NCBI GenBank assembly: GCA_040768845.1
Contig: JAXGME010000005.1
Coordinates: forward strand, 228,185-292,184
DNA from: JAEZHK01 sp040768845
GTDB taxonomy: Bacteria > Bacillota > Clostridia > Christensenellales > Aristaeellaceae
Length of the DNA stretch: 64,000 nt
Direction: 5' to 3'
Below the pieces are notes generated by a model, which searched no databases, was not told the DNA's origin, and saw only the letters and a list, made by a program, of their open reading frames with translations. The translations under genes were made by a program, and so were the position numbers. Of the stretch, positions 1 through 8,605 are shown piece after piece (the first letter of the stretch is position 1; the number at the start of each line of letters is the position of its first letter).

Positions 1-1
1 C

Positions 2-1348
2 GGCATGGGCAGCCCGCAGATCAGCGCCACCCAGTACTACCTGGGCACCAAGGAAAACCCGGACGCCGCGATGCCCACGCCGGCCAAACTGTCCTTCACG
101 GACTTTGAAAACGTCGGCATCATGACCACCTACGACGCCACCTCCTTCTGCCCGGACTCGGCCTCCACGGCGACGGCCATGGCCTCCGGCGAAAAGACGC
201 TCTCCGGCGTGGTCAACTACAGTGCGGACAAGAGCCGGGCCCTCAAGCCCATCACCGAGTACGCCAAGGAAGCGGGCAAAAAGGTGGGCGTAATCACCAC
301 CGTGTCGCTGGACCACGCCACCCCCGCCGCCTACTACGCCAAGGCGGAGAGCCGCAAGGCGTACTATGACATCGCCGTTGAGGGGCTGTCCGGCCAGACG
401 GTGGACTTTTTCGGCGGCGGCGCGTACCTGAAGCCCGACGGCGATGGCGAAGGCCAGAAAAACGTGCTGGAGATCGCCCGGGAAAACGGCTTTGCCATCG
501 CGGACACCGAAGCGGCCATCCGCGCGCTGGGCCCGGACAGCGGCCGCACCCTGGCCATCGCCCCGGAACTGGACGCCGAGGCGGCCATGCTCTACGAGAT
601 CGACCGCCAGCGCCGCGCGCCGGAATCGCTGAGCCTTGCGGACTTCGTGCAGGCGGGCATCAACGTGCTGGACGGCGACGACGGCTTCTTCCTGATGACC
701 GAGGGCGGCAAGATTGACTGGAGCTGCCACGCCAACGACGCCAAGACCAGCATCATGGACACCCTGGCCTTCTCGGACGCGGTGCAGGTGGCCGTCGACT
801 TCGCGGCGGAGCACCCGGACGAAACGCTGATCATCGTCACCGGCGACCACGAGACCGGCGGCCTGACCATCGGCTTTGCGGCCACCGCCTACGACACCCA
901 CTTCGATTACCTGGAGGGCCAGACCATCTCCTACGACGAATTTGACGGGGTCATCGCGGACCTGCGCGACCGGGGCGCGAGCTTTGAGGACGCGCTGGCC
1001 GAGATTGAGCGCTGCTACGGTCTGACCGCCGCGGCCGACCAGGCGCTGACGCTGACCGACGAGGAGCGCGCGAGGCTCCAGGACGCCTTCGCCCTCAGCA
1101 TGCTGCCCGCGGACGAGCGCCCGACCTCCGACGAGGCCGCGCTGCTCTACGGCGGATACGAGCCGCTTTCGATGGCGGTCAGCCACATCCTGAACAACAA
1201 GGCGGGCATCGCCTACACCTCCTACGCCCACACCGGTCTGCAGCTGCCCGTCTACGCCCAGGGCGCGGGCGCGGAGCGCTTCCAGGGCAGCTACGACAAC
1301 ACCGACATCTTCAAAAAAACCATGGACGCCATGGGTCTGGCGGCATAA
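2..1348 (+). CDS. Alkaline phosphatase, 5' end cut by the window
   Basis: This is a PhoA-superfamily phosphomonoesterase that releases phosphate from organic phosphates outside the cytoplasm. Its start lies before the window: the frame is open from base 2, and the first visible residues GMGSPQISA match the end of the usual N-terminal metal motif DGMG. The nucleophile motif DSASTATAMASG puts the catalytic serine near visible residue 52. Other family metal-binding blocks are SLDHATPAAYY, EGGKIDWSCHAND and TGDHETGG. About 447 residues are visible, a normal length. A 17-bp stem-loop follows, then the YibE/F gene on the same strand, so the two may share a transcript. The family call is secure. Substrate and signal peptide cannot be judged. 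Confidence 0.93.
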   Translation, partial: GMGSPQISATQYYLGTKENPDAAMPTPAKLSFTDFENVGIMTTYDATSFCPDSASTATAMASGEKTLSGVVNYSADKSRALKPITEYAKEAGKKVGVITTVSLDHATPAAYYAKAESRKAYYDIAVEGLSGQTVDFFGGGAYLKPDGDGEGQKNVLEIARENGFAIADTEAAIRALGPDSGRTLAIAPELDAEAAMLYEIDRQRRAPESLSLADFVQAGINVLDGDDGFFLMTEGGKIDWSCHANDAKTSIMDTLAFSDAVQVAVDFAAEHPDETLIIVTGDHETGGLTIGFAATAYDTHFDYLEGQTISYDEFDGVIADLRDRGASFEDALAEIERCYGLTAAADQALTLTDEERARLQDAFALSMLPADERPTSDEAALLYGGYEPLSMAVSHILNNKAGIAYTSYAHTGLQLPVYAQGAGAERFQGSYDNTDIFKKTMDAMGLAA

Positions 1349-1359
1349 GGAAAAGGGGC

Positions 1360-1398
1360 CGTCCGCGCTCCGGGGCATCCGGCCCCGGAGCGCGGACG
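1360..1398 (+). other. Intercistronic stem-loop
   Basis: Two 17-nt arms (1360-1376 and 1382-1398) are exact inverted repeats with a 5-nt loop. No T-run follows, and a ribosome binding site (taaggagcg) begins just after. It is more likely an mRNA-stabilising or expression-balancing hairpin between alkaline phosphatase and the YibE/F gene than a terminator. Confidence 0.7.
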
Positions 1399-1414
1399 CA
1401 TAAGGAGCGATACC

Positions 1415-2554
1415 ATGAAGGACCGACGCCGCAACCTGATCTTCTGCTTCGTTTCGCTGGCGCTTTGCGCGGGGCTGATGCTGCTGCCGGGCTTTTCGGG
1501 GCTGAGCGGCAGCCCCGAACCGCGGGAAAAGGTGGAGGTATTGTCTGTAGACAACTCCACGCTGATGAGGATCGGCGTGGTGTACGCCGACACACAGCGC
1601 TGCCGCGTGCGAATCCTGACCGGCGAATACGCCGGCCGGGAGGCCGACGCCAGCAACTACATGAATTCCGCGCTGGACAAGGACAAGCTGTTTGAGCCCG
1701 GCGACACCGCGCTGGCGATGGTGCACGCGCCGGAGGGCGGGCTCGTCACCGCCACGATGATCGACCACTACCGGCTGGATTCCATCGGGCTGCTTTTTGG
1801 CCTGTTCGCGCTGATTCTGATTGCCTTCGGCGGCGTCTTTGGCTTTGGCGCGCTGATCTCGCTGGCGCTGAGCGTGGTCATCATCTGGAAGGTGCTGGTG
1901 CCGCTGATGCTGATGGGCTGGCCGCCCATTCCGGTGACGCTTCTGATCGTGACCTTCCTGACCGCAATGATCGATTTTCTGGTATCGGGCTTTTCCCGCC
2001 GTGCGATGATCGCGCTGACCGGGTCACTGATGGGCACCTTTCTCACCTGCGCGCTGGCGGTCTGGTTTGGCAATCTCTTGAAAATCGACGGCGGAAGCCT
2101 GCCCTACGTGGTGCCGCTGATCGCCCAGAGCGGCATGAAGATCGACCTGAAGGCGCTGTTCTTTTCGATGGTGTTTCTGTCCAACTCCGGCGCGGTGATG
2201 GATCTGGCGATGGACATCGCCTCCGCTTCCGAGGAGGTGTACCTGCACAGCCCGTCGATCAGCCGGTCAAGGCTGATGCGCTCCGGCTTTTCGGTGGGCC
2301 GGTCCATCATCGGCACCATGACCACCACCCTGGTGCTGGCCTACTCCGGCAGCTACCTGTCGCTGATGATGTACTTTGTCGGCCAGGGGACGCCCCTCGT
2401 GGATATCCTGAACCTGAAGTACGTGGCCAGCGAAATCCTGACCACGCTGGTGGGCAGCTTCGGCCTGGTGACGGTGGCGCCCTTCACCGCCGTCGCCGCG
2501 GCGCTGATCCTCACCCGCGCCCCGCGCCGGGCGGCCGCGCCGGCACCCGAATGA
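1415..2554 (+). CDS. YibE/F family membrane protein
   Basis: This 379-residue protein has the YibE/F layout. An N-terminal anchor (about residues 8-26) and a small extracytoplasmic domain of about 90 residues come first, then a run of about seven hydrophobic segments from residue 120 to the end. Conserved-looking segments include SGFSRRAMIALTG and FFSMVFLSNSGAVMDLAMDI. The family is widespread in Firmicutes; its role is not established and transport has been proposed. The ATG at 1415 has a good upstream site (aaggagcg). The end at 2554 is followed by a Rho-independent terminator about 100 bp on. Confidence 0.85.
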   Translation: MKDRRRNLIFCFVSLALCAGLMLLPGFSGLSGSPEPREKVEVLSVDNSTLMRIGVVYADTQRCRVRILTGEYAGREADASNYMNSALDKDKLFEPGDTALAMVHAPEGGLVTATMIDHYRLDSIGLLFGLFALILIAFGGVFGFGALISLALSVVIIWKVLVPLMLMGWPPIPVTLLIVTFLTAMIDFLVSGFSRRAMIALTGSLMGTFLTCALAVWFGNLLKIDGGSLPYVVPLIAQSGMKIDLKALFFSMVFLSNSGAVMDLAMDIASASEEVYLHSPSISRSRLMRSGFSVGRSIIGTMTTTLVLAYSGSYLSLMMYFVGQGTPLVDILNLKYVASEILTTLVGSFGLVTVAPFTAVAAALILTRAPRRAAAPAPE

Positions 2555-2656
2555 CGCGCCGGGGTGAAACCCCTTCGCATGTGCGTGAAGATGTCCGCCG
2601 CCATTGAGCCCCGCGGCGCACACCGGTGAAATTGTGTTCAGCCAAAGGCGCGCTTT

Positions 2657-2690
2657 GCCCGCCCCGGTCCGCCTTCGCGGCGGGCTTTTT
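2657..2690 (+). terminator. Rho-independent terminator after YibE/F gene
   Basis: A GC-rich stem (gcccgcc at 2657-2663 pairing with ggcgggc at 2679-2685) is followed by five T residues. It lies in the 358-bp gap between the YibE/F gene and the amino-acid ABC operon. Confidence 0.75.
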
Positions 2691-2786
2691 CATGCGCCGC
2701 GCAGGGCTCTTTGGATTTTTTTCTTTCAAAAAATCCGGATGAAGCCCCTTTAAGCGTGAAAAACACGTAAATATGCAGAAGCACTC

Positions 2787-2815
2787 TTGACATCCTGCAA
2801 TATCTGGAATAGAAT
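2787..2815 (+). promoter_or_regulatory. Sigma-A-type promoter of the amino-acid ABC operon
   Basis: A perfect -35 TTGACA (2787-2792) and a -10 TAGAAT (2810-2815) are separated by 17 bp. The first gene starts about 100 bp downstream, leaving a leader of roughly 90 nt in which no known riboswitch is recognised. Confidence 0.8.
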
Positions 2816-2912
2816 GATCTGTATCGAAATACACTGTCAGGACACGCGGCATCGGCGGAGGCAAGGGCGCACCCGCCAGCGCCTGTGTCCTTTCTCGATC
2901 GGAGCGTCGCCT

Positions 2913-3659
2913 ATGATTTCATTCAAGGACGTCCATGTCCACTACGGGCCGCTGCACGTGATCAAGGGGGTCTCGATGGACATTCCCGACGGATCCAAGA
3001 CCGTCATCATCGGGCCCAGCGGCAGCGGCAAGAGCACGCTTTTGCGCACCATCAACAATTTTGAGCCGCCCTCCGACGGCCGCGTGGTGGTGAACGGCAA
3101 GGAGATGAAGCGGCTCAAAAACCGCGATCTGTACCGCGCGCGGCAGGACATCGGCATGGTGTTCCAATCCTTCAACCTTTACGGCCACATGACGGTGCTG
3201 GAAAACCTGACGCTGGCGCCCATCCGGCTGAAGAAGGAGCCCAAAAAGCAGGCGGAGGCGCGGGCGCTGAAAAATCTGGAGGACGTGGGGCTGATCGAAA
3301 AGCGCAACGTCTACCCCGCCCAGCTCTCCGGCGGGCAGCAGCAGCGCGTGGCCATCGCACGGGCGCTGACCATGAACCCCAAGATTCTGCTGTTTGACGA
3401 GCCCACCAGCGCCCTGGACCCGGAGATGATTCAGGAAGTGCTGGAGATCATGGAGCGCGTCGCCCGCCAGAACATCACGATGCTGTTCGTCACCCATGAG
3501 ATGCAGTTTGCCGAGCACATCGCCGACCGCATCATCTTTCTGGACGACGGCGTCATCCTCGAGGATGGCACACCGCTGGAGGTGTTTCACCACCCGAAGA
3601 ACGAGCGCACCCGGGCATTCTTCGGAAAAATCCTACATCGCAAGGAGGAGATCTCGTGA
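2913..3659 (+). CDS. Polar amino-acid ABC transporter, ATP-binding subunit
   Basis: This 248-residue ATPase belongs to the GlnQ/HisP type and energises import by the neighbouring permeases. Seen are Walker A GPSGSGKST, the Q-loop in GMVFQSFNL, signature LSGGQQQR, Walker B ILLFDEPTSALD and the H-loop VTHEM. The ATG at 2913 is chosen because GGAG sits 8 nt upstream and family homology begins at ISFKDVHVHYG; an in-frame extension upstream overlaps the promoter. Its TGA overlaps the GTG start of the binding-protein gene. An ATPase-binding protein-permease-permease order is typical of polar amino-acid uptake operons; the exact amino acid is unknown. Confidence 0.93.
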   Translation: MISFKDVHVHYGPLHVIKGVSMDIPDGSKTVIIGPSGSGKSTLLRTINNFEPPSDGRVVVNGKEMKRLKNRDLYRARQDIGMVFQSFNLYGHMTVLENLTLAPIRLKKEPKKQAEARALKNLEDVGLIEKRNVYPAQLSGGQQQRVAIARALTMNPKILLFDEPTSALDPEMIQEVLEIMERVARQNITMLFVTHEMQFAEHIADRIIFLDDGVILEDGTPLEVFHHPKNERTRAFFGKILHRKEEIS

Positions 3660-4522
3660 AAAAGCTTCTGACCCTCGCCCTCGCGATCCTGCTGGCCGCA
3701 ATGGTACCGCTGGCCGCCGCGGCGGAGTCCGCCGTCGCCGTCGACAAGGCCGATCCTTCCATCGCCGCCATCATTGAGCGCGGCAAGCTGCGCGTGGGCG
3801 TCAAGGCGGACGTGCCCAAATTCGGCTATCAGGACCTGGGCAGCGACTTCGAAGGCATGGAGATCGACATTGCCAAGGCGCTGGCCAAGGAGCTTCTGGG
3901 CGATGAAAACGCGGTGGAATTCACCGCCGTCACCGCCAAGACCCGCGGGCCGCTTCTGGATACCGGCGAATTGGACATGGTGATCGCCACCTTCACCATC
4001 AAGCCCGACCGAATCCAGCAGTACGACTTCTCCAAGCCCTACTTTGTGGACGCCATCGGCCTTCTGGTCAAGAAGGATTCCGGCATCGCCGGCTTTGCGG
4101 ACCTTGACGGCAAGGCCATCGGCGTCGCCCAGAGCGCCACCACCAAGGACGCGCTGGCCAAGGCCGCCGAGGCCGCGGGCATCCAGGTGGAATTTCTGGA
4201 GTTCGCCACCTATCCGGACATCAAGGCCGCCCTCGATTCTGACCGCGTGGCCTGCTTCTCGGTGGACAAGGCCATTCTGATGGGCTATGTGGACGACAAT
4301 ACCACGCTGCTGCCGGATTCCTTTGAGAGCCAGCCCTACGGCGTGGCCATGAAAAAGGGCGCCCAGGCGCTGCTGGACTTTGTGGACGCCAAACTGGCCG
4401 CCATGCGCGCCTCCGGCGAGATCGACGCGCTGGTTGACAAGTGGGCGCTGACGCCGGTGGACTGGACCCAGATCGACGACTATTCCAAGACGCTGTGGGA
4501 AGAGGCCGCCAAGCTGGGCTGA
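3656..4522 (+). CDS. Amino-acid ABC transporter substrate-binding protein
   Basis: This 288-residue extracytoplasmic solute-binding protein (family 3) captures the amino acid for the permeases encoded downstream. A signal peptide covers about residues 1-24 (MKKLLTLALAILLAAMVPLAAAA); no lipobox cysteine is visible, so secretion rather than lipid anchoring is suggested. Family-typical stretches are RGKLRVGVKADVPKFG, MEIDIAKALA and DFSKPYFVDAIGLLVKK. It starts with GTG at 3656, overlapping the ATPase stop, with a strong aaggaggag site. A perfect hairpin follows, probably setting the high ratio of binding protein to permease. Confidence 0.92.
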   Translation: MKKLLTLALAILLAAMVPLAAAAESAVAVDKADPSIAAIIERGKLRVGVKADVPKFGYQDLGSDFEGMEIDIAKALAKELLGDENAVEFTAVTAKTRGPLLDTGELDMVIATFTIKPDRIQQYDFSKPYFVDAIGLLVKKDSGIAGFADLDGKAIGVAQSATTKDALAKAAEAAGIQVEFLEFATYPDIKAALDSDRVACFSVDKAILMGYVDDNTTLLPDSFESQPYGVAMKKGAQALLDFVDAKLAAMRASGEIDALVDKWALTPVDWTQIDDYSKTLWEEAAKLG

Positions 4523-4552
4523 CGCCCCCGCATCCAACGGATTCCTGCAAGT

Positions 4553-4581
4553 GGCTATGCGCGGCGGCGCCGCGCATAGCC
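4553..4581 (+). other. Intercistronic hairpin between binding protein and permease
   Basis: Exact 13-nt inverted arms (4553-4565 and 4569-4581) flank a 3-nt loop, with no T-run. Such hairpins commonly protect the upstream binding-protein mRNA from 3' decay and lower expression of the permeases. Confidence 0.75.
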
Positions 4582-4639
4582 GCGATTGCGTCAAACGAGG
4601 CGCCGGCGGCCGCCGGCGCGTGAAATGAGGTCACACCCG

Positions 4640-5317
4640 ATGCTTTCGAGCGGGCCCTTTTCCCTGGCCAACTGGAGCGCCTGGTTTCACGACTGGGACT
4701 ACTTTCGCGCCGGGTTTCTCCGCACGCTGGAGATCTCCGCGCTGGGGCTTTTGTTCACGCTGATGATCGGCGTGATCGTGGGCGTCGCCATGTGCGCCCG
4801 GGGCCGCGTGCTGCCCGCCGTCTGCCGCGCGTACATGTCGGTGTTCCAGAATACGCCCCTGGTGATCCAGGTATTCATCTACTACAACGTGCTGCCCAAG
4901 CTGGGCGTGCGGCTGGACGTGGTGCCGCTGGGCGTGATGGGCCTGGCCCTCTACACCGGCGCCTACGCCGCGGACATCGTGTTCAGCGCCATCCGCGCGG
5001 TGCCGCCGGGGCAGATGGAGGCCGCCGGCTCCCAGGGGTTCGGCTTTATCGGCGCAATGGCCACCATCATCCTGCCTCAGGCGGTCAAGGTGGGCCTGCC
5101 GCCCATGACCAACCAGGCGGTGAACCTGATCAAAAACTCATCCGTGATGGCGGTCATCGCCGGCGGGGACCTGATGTACGTCGCGGACAGCTGGAGCGGC
5201 GACAACCTGATCTACGGCCCCACGTTCGTCATGACGGGGCTTCTCTACCTTTCGATCTGCCTGCCGATCTCGCTTCTGGCCAGGTACCTGGAGAGGAGGA
5301 GCATGCGGCATGTTTAG
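4640..5317 (+). CDS. Amino-acid ABC transporter permease (first)
   Basis: This 225-residue inner-membrane subunit of the HisM/GlnP type has about five hydrophobic segments. The EAA loop reads EAAGSQGFGFIGAMATIILPQAV, where the ATPase docks. The ATG at 4640 has GAGG 9 nt upstream; longer in-frame starts would run into the hairpin region. Its last 8 bases overlap the second permease gene, indicating translational coupling and a heterodimeric channel. Confidence 0.9.
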   Translation: MLSSGPFSLANWSAWFHDWDYFRAGFLRTLEISALGLLFTLMIGVIVGVAMCARGRVLPAVCRAYMSVFQNTPLVIQVFIYYNVLPKLGVRLDVVPLGVMGLALYTGAYAADIVFSAIRAVPPGQMEAAGSQGFGFIGAMATIILPQAVKVGLPPMTNQAVNLIKNSSVMAVIAGGDLMYVADSWSGDNLIYGPTFVMTGLLYLSICLPISLLARYLERRSMRHV

Positions 5318-6005
5318 TCAGGTCTGGGCGGACGCCTTTGAGCGGGTGTTCGCGCCGAAGATATTGCTGTTCCTGCTTCAGGGGCTTAAAAACACCATGT
5401 ACATCGCGGTGGTCACCATCCTTCTGAGCCTTGTCACCGGCACCGTGCTGGGGCTGATGCGCGCCGGAAAGGTGAAGCCCCTGCGGGCGCTGGCGGCGCT
5501 CTACATCGAAACCGTGCGCAACATTCCGCTGACGCTGTTCATCATCGGCATGCGCTTCATGACGAAGCTGCCGCCGCTGGAGAGCGGCATCGCGGCGATG
5601 ACGGTGTTCACCTCCGCCGTGGTGGCGGAAATCGTGCGCGGCGGGCTGAACAGCGTGCACCCCGGCCAGTGGGAGGCGGCCCACTCCCAGGGGTTCGGCT
5701 ACGTGGGGGCGATGGTCTTTGTGATCCTGCCCCAGTCCCTCCGGCGCATCCGGTCGCCCCTTACCGGCCAGTTCGTGACCACCATCAAGGACACCAGCTT
5801 CTGCGCGCTGGTGGGCACCTATGAGCTGTCCTTTACTTCAAAAATCGCCGCCGCCCACAAGACCATCGTGACGGCGGAGGATATTTTGCTCATCTACCTT
5901 CTGGTGGCGGCGGCCTACTACGCGGTGTGCTCCGTGTTCGCCTACTTTGCGCGCCGGCAGAAGGAGCAGCTGGGCCAGACCATCGCAAAGCCCCCGGAAA
6001 TCTGA
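5310..6005 (+). CDS. Amino-acid ABC transporter permease (second)
   Basis: This 231-residue partner of the upstream permease has the same fold and its own EAA loop (EAAHSQGFGYVGAMVFVILPQSLRR starts near residue 119, abbreviated here to its first part EAAHSQGFGYVG). It starts at ATG 5310 with a gaggagga site inside the preceding gene and overlaps that gene by 8 bp. It is the last gene of the operon; a strong terminator lies 28 bp beyond its stop. Confidence 0.9.
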   Translation: MFSQVWADAFERVFAPKILLFLLQGLKNTMYIAVVTILLSLVTGTVLGLMRAGKVKPLRALAALYIETVRNIPLTLFIIGMRFMTKLPPLESGIAAMTVFTSAVVAEIVRGGLNSVHPGQWEAAHSQGFGYVGAMVFVILPQSLRRIRSPLTGQFVTTIKDTSFCALVGTYELSFTSKIAAAHKTIVTAEDILLIYLLVAAAYYAVCSVFAYFARRQKEQLGQTIAKPPEI

Positions 6006-6032
6006 CGGCCCGGCGAAACGTGCGGCTTACCC

Positions 6033-6068
6033 AAAGGCCGGGGCCCGCGAAAGCGGACCCCGGCCTTT
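6033..6068 (+). terminator. Terminator of the amino-acid ABC operon
   Basis: An 11-bp stem with the outer arms aaaggccgggg and ccccggccttt. The A/T ends allow use in both directions, which suits its place between convergent genes. Confidence 0.75.
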
Positions 6069-6094
6069 ATCCGCCAAAGCGGGAAACCTGCCCG

Positions 6095-6925
6095 TCAGGG
6101 CGCCGGGGTGGCCGCGGCCTCATCGGCGGGGGCGGCAGTGGTGGGCTGCGTCGCGCCGTCGATGGTCATGGAGGCCGCAAAGGGTGCCATCGCCTCGTAC
6201 AGCGCGGCCTCGTCCGGCAGGCCGGATGCCTCGTCCGCCCTGGCGGTGACGCTGACAAAGACGGACATGCCGTGGGATGCGTCAAAGTATGCGATGGCCG
6301 AACGCACCTTCTGAGCTTCGGGAGAAGCCGTTGCCTCCGGGGCAACCGTTGCCTCCGGGGCAACCGTTGCCCCCGGGGCGGGGGTCGCGGCGGTTTCGGC
6401 CTGGGTGTCCTCATAGTCGAAGACAAAGCCCCAGCCGGCGCGGCCGCCCACAGTGACCGCCTTTACCTCGCCGGCCGTGGCGCTCTGAAGGTAGGCGCTG
6501 TATGTGGTGGCATACTGCTGCGCCATCGCCTCCGCGCCGCCCTTGGCCGCCAGCACCGACACGCTTTCGACGGCGCTCTCGCCCGTGGGCTTATAGACAA
6601 AGTTGGACACGTTGTCGTCGCTGGGGTAGCGCTCGTTCTCCAGGGTAAAGCCGTCCACCGGCGACACGCTGCCCAGCTTGAAGTACTTGGGCTTCAGGGA
6701 ATCGCCGGTGTTGACGACGATCCAGTTTTCCTCCGCCTGCACCTTGCCGTCCTTCACGCGGAGCGAGCCGTCAAAGTAGTCCCTGAGCAGCAGGTACCCC
6801 GCCACCACCACAATGATCGCCAGCGCGACGATGCCTATCGTGATCCATTCCTTCTTGGTGAACCCCTGCGGCTTGAATTCGTGCCTGGCCTTCGTCCGGG
6901 CCGGTACCCGCTTCTTTCCAGCCAT
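6095..6925 (-). CDS. Single-pass membrane protein of unknown function
   Basis: This 276-residue protein is not recognised. A basic N-terminus (KKRVPARTKARH) is followed by one membrane span at about residues 28-48 and a mixed alpha/beta exterior domain. A low-complexity linker near residues 190-210 repeats APEAT units, encoded by tandem 18-bp copies at about 6329-6385, and the tail is Ala/Thr/Pro-rich. Basic inside residues suggest the C-terminal domain is outside the cell. The ATG at 6925 is preferred over a TTG 15 bp upstream because a GGGG site sits 9 nt before it. It lies downstream of, and on the same strand as, the LCP gene, but a terminator separates them. Confidence 0.6.
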   Translation of the reverse strand: MAGKKRVPARTKARHEFKPQGFTKKEWITIGIVALAIIVVVAGYLLLRDYFDGSLRVKDGKVQAEENWIVVNTGDSLKPKYFKLGSVSPVDGFTLENERYPSDDNVSNFVYKPTGESAVESVSVLAAKGGAEAMAQQYATTYSAYLQSATAGEVKAVTVGGRAGWGFVFDYEDTQAETAATPAPGATVAPEATVAPEATASPEAQKVRSAIAYFDASHGMSVFVSVTARADEASGLPDEAALYEAMAPFAASMTIDGATQPTTAAPADEAAATPAP

Positions 6926-7003
6926 GTTTCTGCGCCCCAATCCTGATCAATAATGCGTCCTATCCGCGTCAGTTTACCACATCTTCCGCGCAAAATCAAC
7001 GGC

Positions 7004-7045
7004 GAAAAAGCGCCGCAGGGAACGCAAAACGTCCCTTGCGGCGCT
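7004..7045 (-). terminator. Terminator after the LCP gene
   Basis: On the minus strand a 13-bp stem (arms 7032-7045 and 7009-7021) is followed by a U-run from the aaaaa at 7005-7009. It ends the LCP transcript. Confidence 0.75.
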
Positions 7046-7064
7046 CGGCAATGCGGCCGGCGGT

Positions 7065-8066
7065 TCAGCCCTCGGTTCCGTAGAGGAAATCGTGCAGCAG
7101 CTGGGTGTTCTTTTTGAAGTCCGGCCGGATGGACCAGGTGCCGCTCATCATGCCGGAGTCAAAGGTGCCGTCCGCCGGCAGGCGCAGCTGCTGGATGTTG
7201 GAAAGATCGGCGCCCAGGCCCACCGTCGCCAGCTTGACCAGCGTGGCCATGTCCAGGTTGGTCTCGACGTAGGGCAGCAGCGCGGAAACGGCGTTGACGA
7301 TGGTCAGCACGTTGTTCTGCTGCAGCTTTCCGGCGATGGCGGTGAGCACCTTGCGCTGGCGCTCGGTGCGGTTGTAGTCGCTGTCCAGGTAGCGGTTGCG
7401 GGCGAAGGCCATGGCCTGGTTGCCGGTCAGGTGCGTGGCGTCGCCATACTCCTTCAGCCGGGATGTGTCCAGCGTGGGCACGATGAAGGTTTCCATGTAC
7501 TTGTTGACGTAGCGCATCTCGTCCTTGGTGACGTCAAGCTCAATGCCGCCCAGCTTGTCAATCACCTCCGCCAATCCGGTCATGTTGATCATCGCGTAAT
7601 GGGAAATGTTCATGCCGAAGTTCTCGTTCACCGTGCGCATGACCAGCTTGGGCCCGCCGTACACGTTGGCCGCGTTGAGCTTGGCCCAGCCCACGTTATA
7701 CAGGTTCACCCAGGTGTCGCGCATGAGGGAGGTCATCTTGATCTCGGCGGTGGTGGGGTTGAGGGACAGGATGATCATGCCGTCGGTGCGGGCAAAGCCC
7801 TGGACGGTGGTGGAATCGCCGCCCAGCAGCAGGATGTTGATCCAGTCGCCGGAAAGCCCCTCGGTGATGCTGAGGTCCTCCACGTCCACGGGGTCCTCGA
7901 CGATGATCTCGGGCTCCGGCGTTTCATCCGGCACAAACACGTCCTCCGTGGGCACGGGGGTAACCTCGACGGCCACCTCGGGGGCGGCCTCCGCGAACGC
8001 GGGCACGGCACCCAGAATAAGCGCCAGCGTCAGCAGGAGCGCGGTAAACAGATTCACTCGTTTCAT
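7065..8066 (-). CDS. LCP (LytR-CpsA-Psr) family protein
   Basis: This 333-residue extracytoplasmic enzyme belongs to the family that transfers anionic polymers from lipid carriers to peptidoglycan. The LCP domain spans about residues 75-270, with INILLLGGDS, the arginine/aspartate patches ARTDGMI and SLMRDTWVNL, and FARNRYLDSDYNRTERQ. An acidic Pro/Glu-rich linker (about residues 30-70) precedes it. The N-terminus looks like a cleavable signal peptide (cleavage after AFA) rather than the usual membrane anchor, so the protein may be released. The start has an aaaggag site. A minus-strand promoter lies upstream at 8143-8170. Confidence 0.9.
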   Translation of the reverse strand: MKRVNLFTALLLTLALILGAVPAFAEAAPEVAVEVTPVPTEDVFVPDETPEPEIIVEDPVDVEDLSITEGLSGDWINILLLGGDSTTVQGFARTDGMIILSLNPTTAEIKMTSLMRDTWVNLYNVGWAKLNAANVYGGPKLVMRTVNENFGMNISHYAMINMTGLAEVIDKLGGIELDVTKDEMRYVNKYMETFIVPTLDTSRLKEYGDATHLTGNQAMAFARNRYLDSDYNRTERQRKVLTAIAGKLQQNNVLTIVNAVSALLPYVETNLDMATLVKLATVGLGADLSNIQQLRLPADGTFDSGMMSGTWSIRPDFKKNTQLLHDFLYGTEG

Positions 8067-8142
8067 CCTGTTCTCCTTTCAATCTTTGGAAAACCGCCGG
8101 CTCTGCCGGCGCGCGCAGGAAGGCTAGGATCGCATACCGATA

Positions 8143-8170
8143 ATTGTACTGAATAATAGGGTTTTGTCAA
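8143..8170 (-). promoter_or_regulatory. Promoter of the LCP gene
   Basis: On the minus strand TTGACA (8165-8170) and TACAAT (8143-8148) are 16 bp apart, about 75 bp before the LCP start codon. Confidence 0.7.
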
Positions 8171-8247
8171 CTGCTTTGACCGCGCTTTTGCCGCGACTTA
8201 ACCGCCGAAAACCGCTTTGACCCCATTTCGTCATAATTCAGGCCGTT

Positions 8248-8277
8248 TTGACGCCGACGGGGCCGATTGCATAAGAT
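8248..8277 (+). promoter_or_regulatory. Possible promoter of the 53-residue peptide pair
   Basis: TTGACG (8248-8253) and TAAGAT (8272-8277) are 18 bp apart and lie about 45 bp before the first peptide gene. The match is moderate. Confidence 0.4.
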
Positions 8278-8323
8278 GACACGGGCCGCTATGTCGGCAC
8301 ACTTAAAAAGCGAGGTGCAATTC

Positions 8324-8485
8324 ATGAAAGCGATTATCATCGCTCTGATCGTCCTGGGCATTGTCGGGCTGGTTCTCTCCGCGGTGCTGCCCATCATCGG
8401 CCTCCCGGCAATCCCGGGCTCCCTGGCCGCGCTGCTGGCGGGCATCGGTTTTCTGGTCTATCGCTGCTACTGCTGCAGAGGCTGA
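8324..8485 (+). CDS. 53-residue membrane peptide, copy 1
   Basis: This small hydrophobic protein (MKAIIIALIVLGIVGLVLSA...) has two predicted membrane segments, about residues 3-26 and 33-46, joined by a Pro-rich turn. It ends in a short Cys-rich tail, RCYCCRG. It starts at ATG 8324 with gcgaggtgcaattc upstream. It is followed 120 bp later by a paralogue of identical length. No known function is recognised. The conserved length, matched ribosome sites and conserved hydrophobic pattern between the copies argue that both are real genes. Confidence 0.7.
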   Translation: MKAIIIALIVLGIVGLVLSAVLPIIGLPAIPGSLAALLAGIGFLVYRCYCCRG

Positions 8486-8505
8486 TCCGCCCGCAGCGGT
8501 CAACC

Positions 8506-8533
8506 GGCGCGCCGCCGAGGGCGGCGGCGCGCC
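8506..8533 (+). other. GC-rich hairpin between the two peptide genes
   Basis: Exact 11-nt arms (8506-8516 and 8523-8533) with a 6-nt loop. No T-run follows, so it probably modulates rather than ends transcription. Confidence 0.6.
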
Positions 8534-8605
8534 GCACCAAAGCGCCCGCCCGGCCTGCGGGCCGGGCGCGGCGCCGCCATCCGTGAAAAAAGGGGTGCAA
8601 TTTCC

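Noticed and set aside
6329..6385. Short tandem repeats as a CRISPR array
   Set aside because: They are 18-bp in-frame repeats coding APEAT units, with no spacers.
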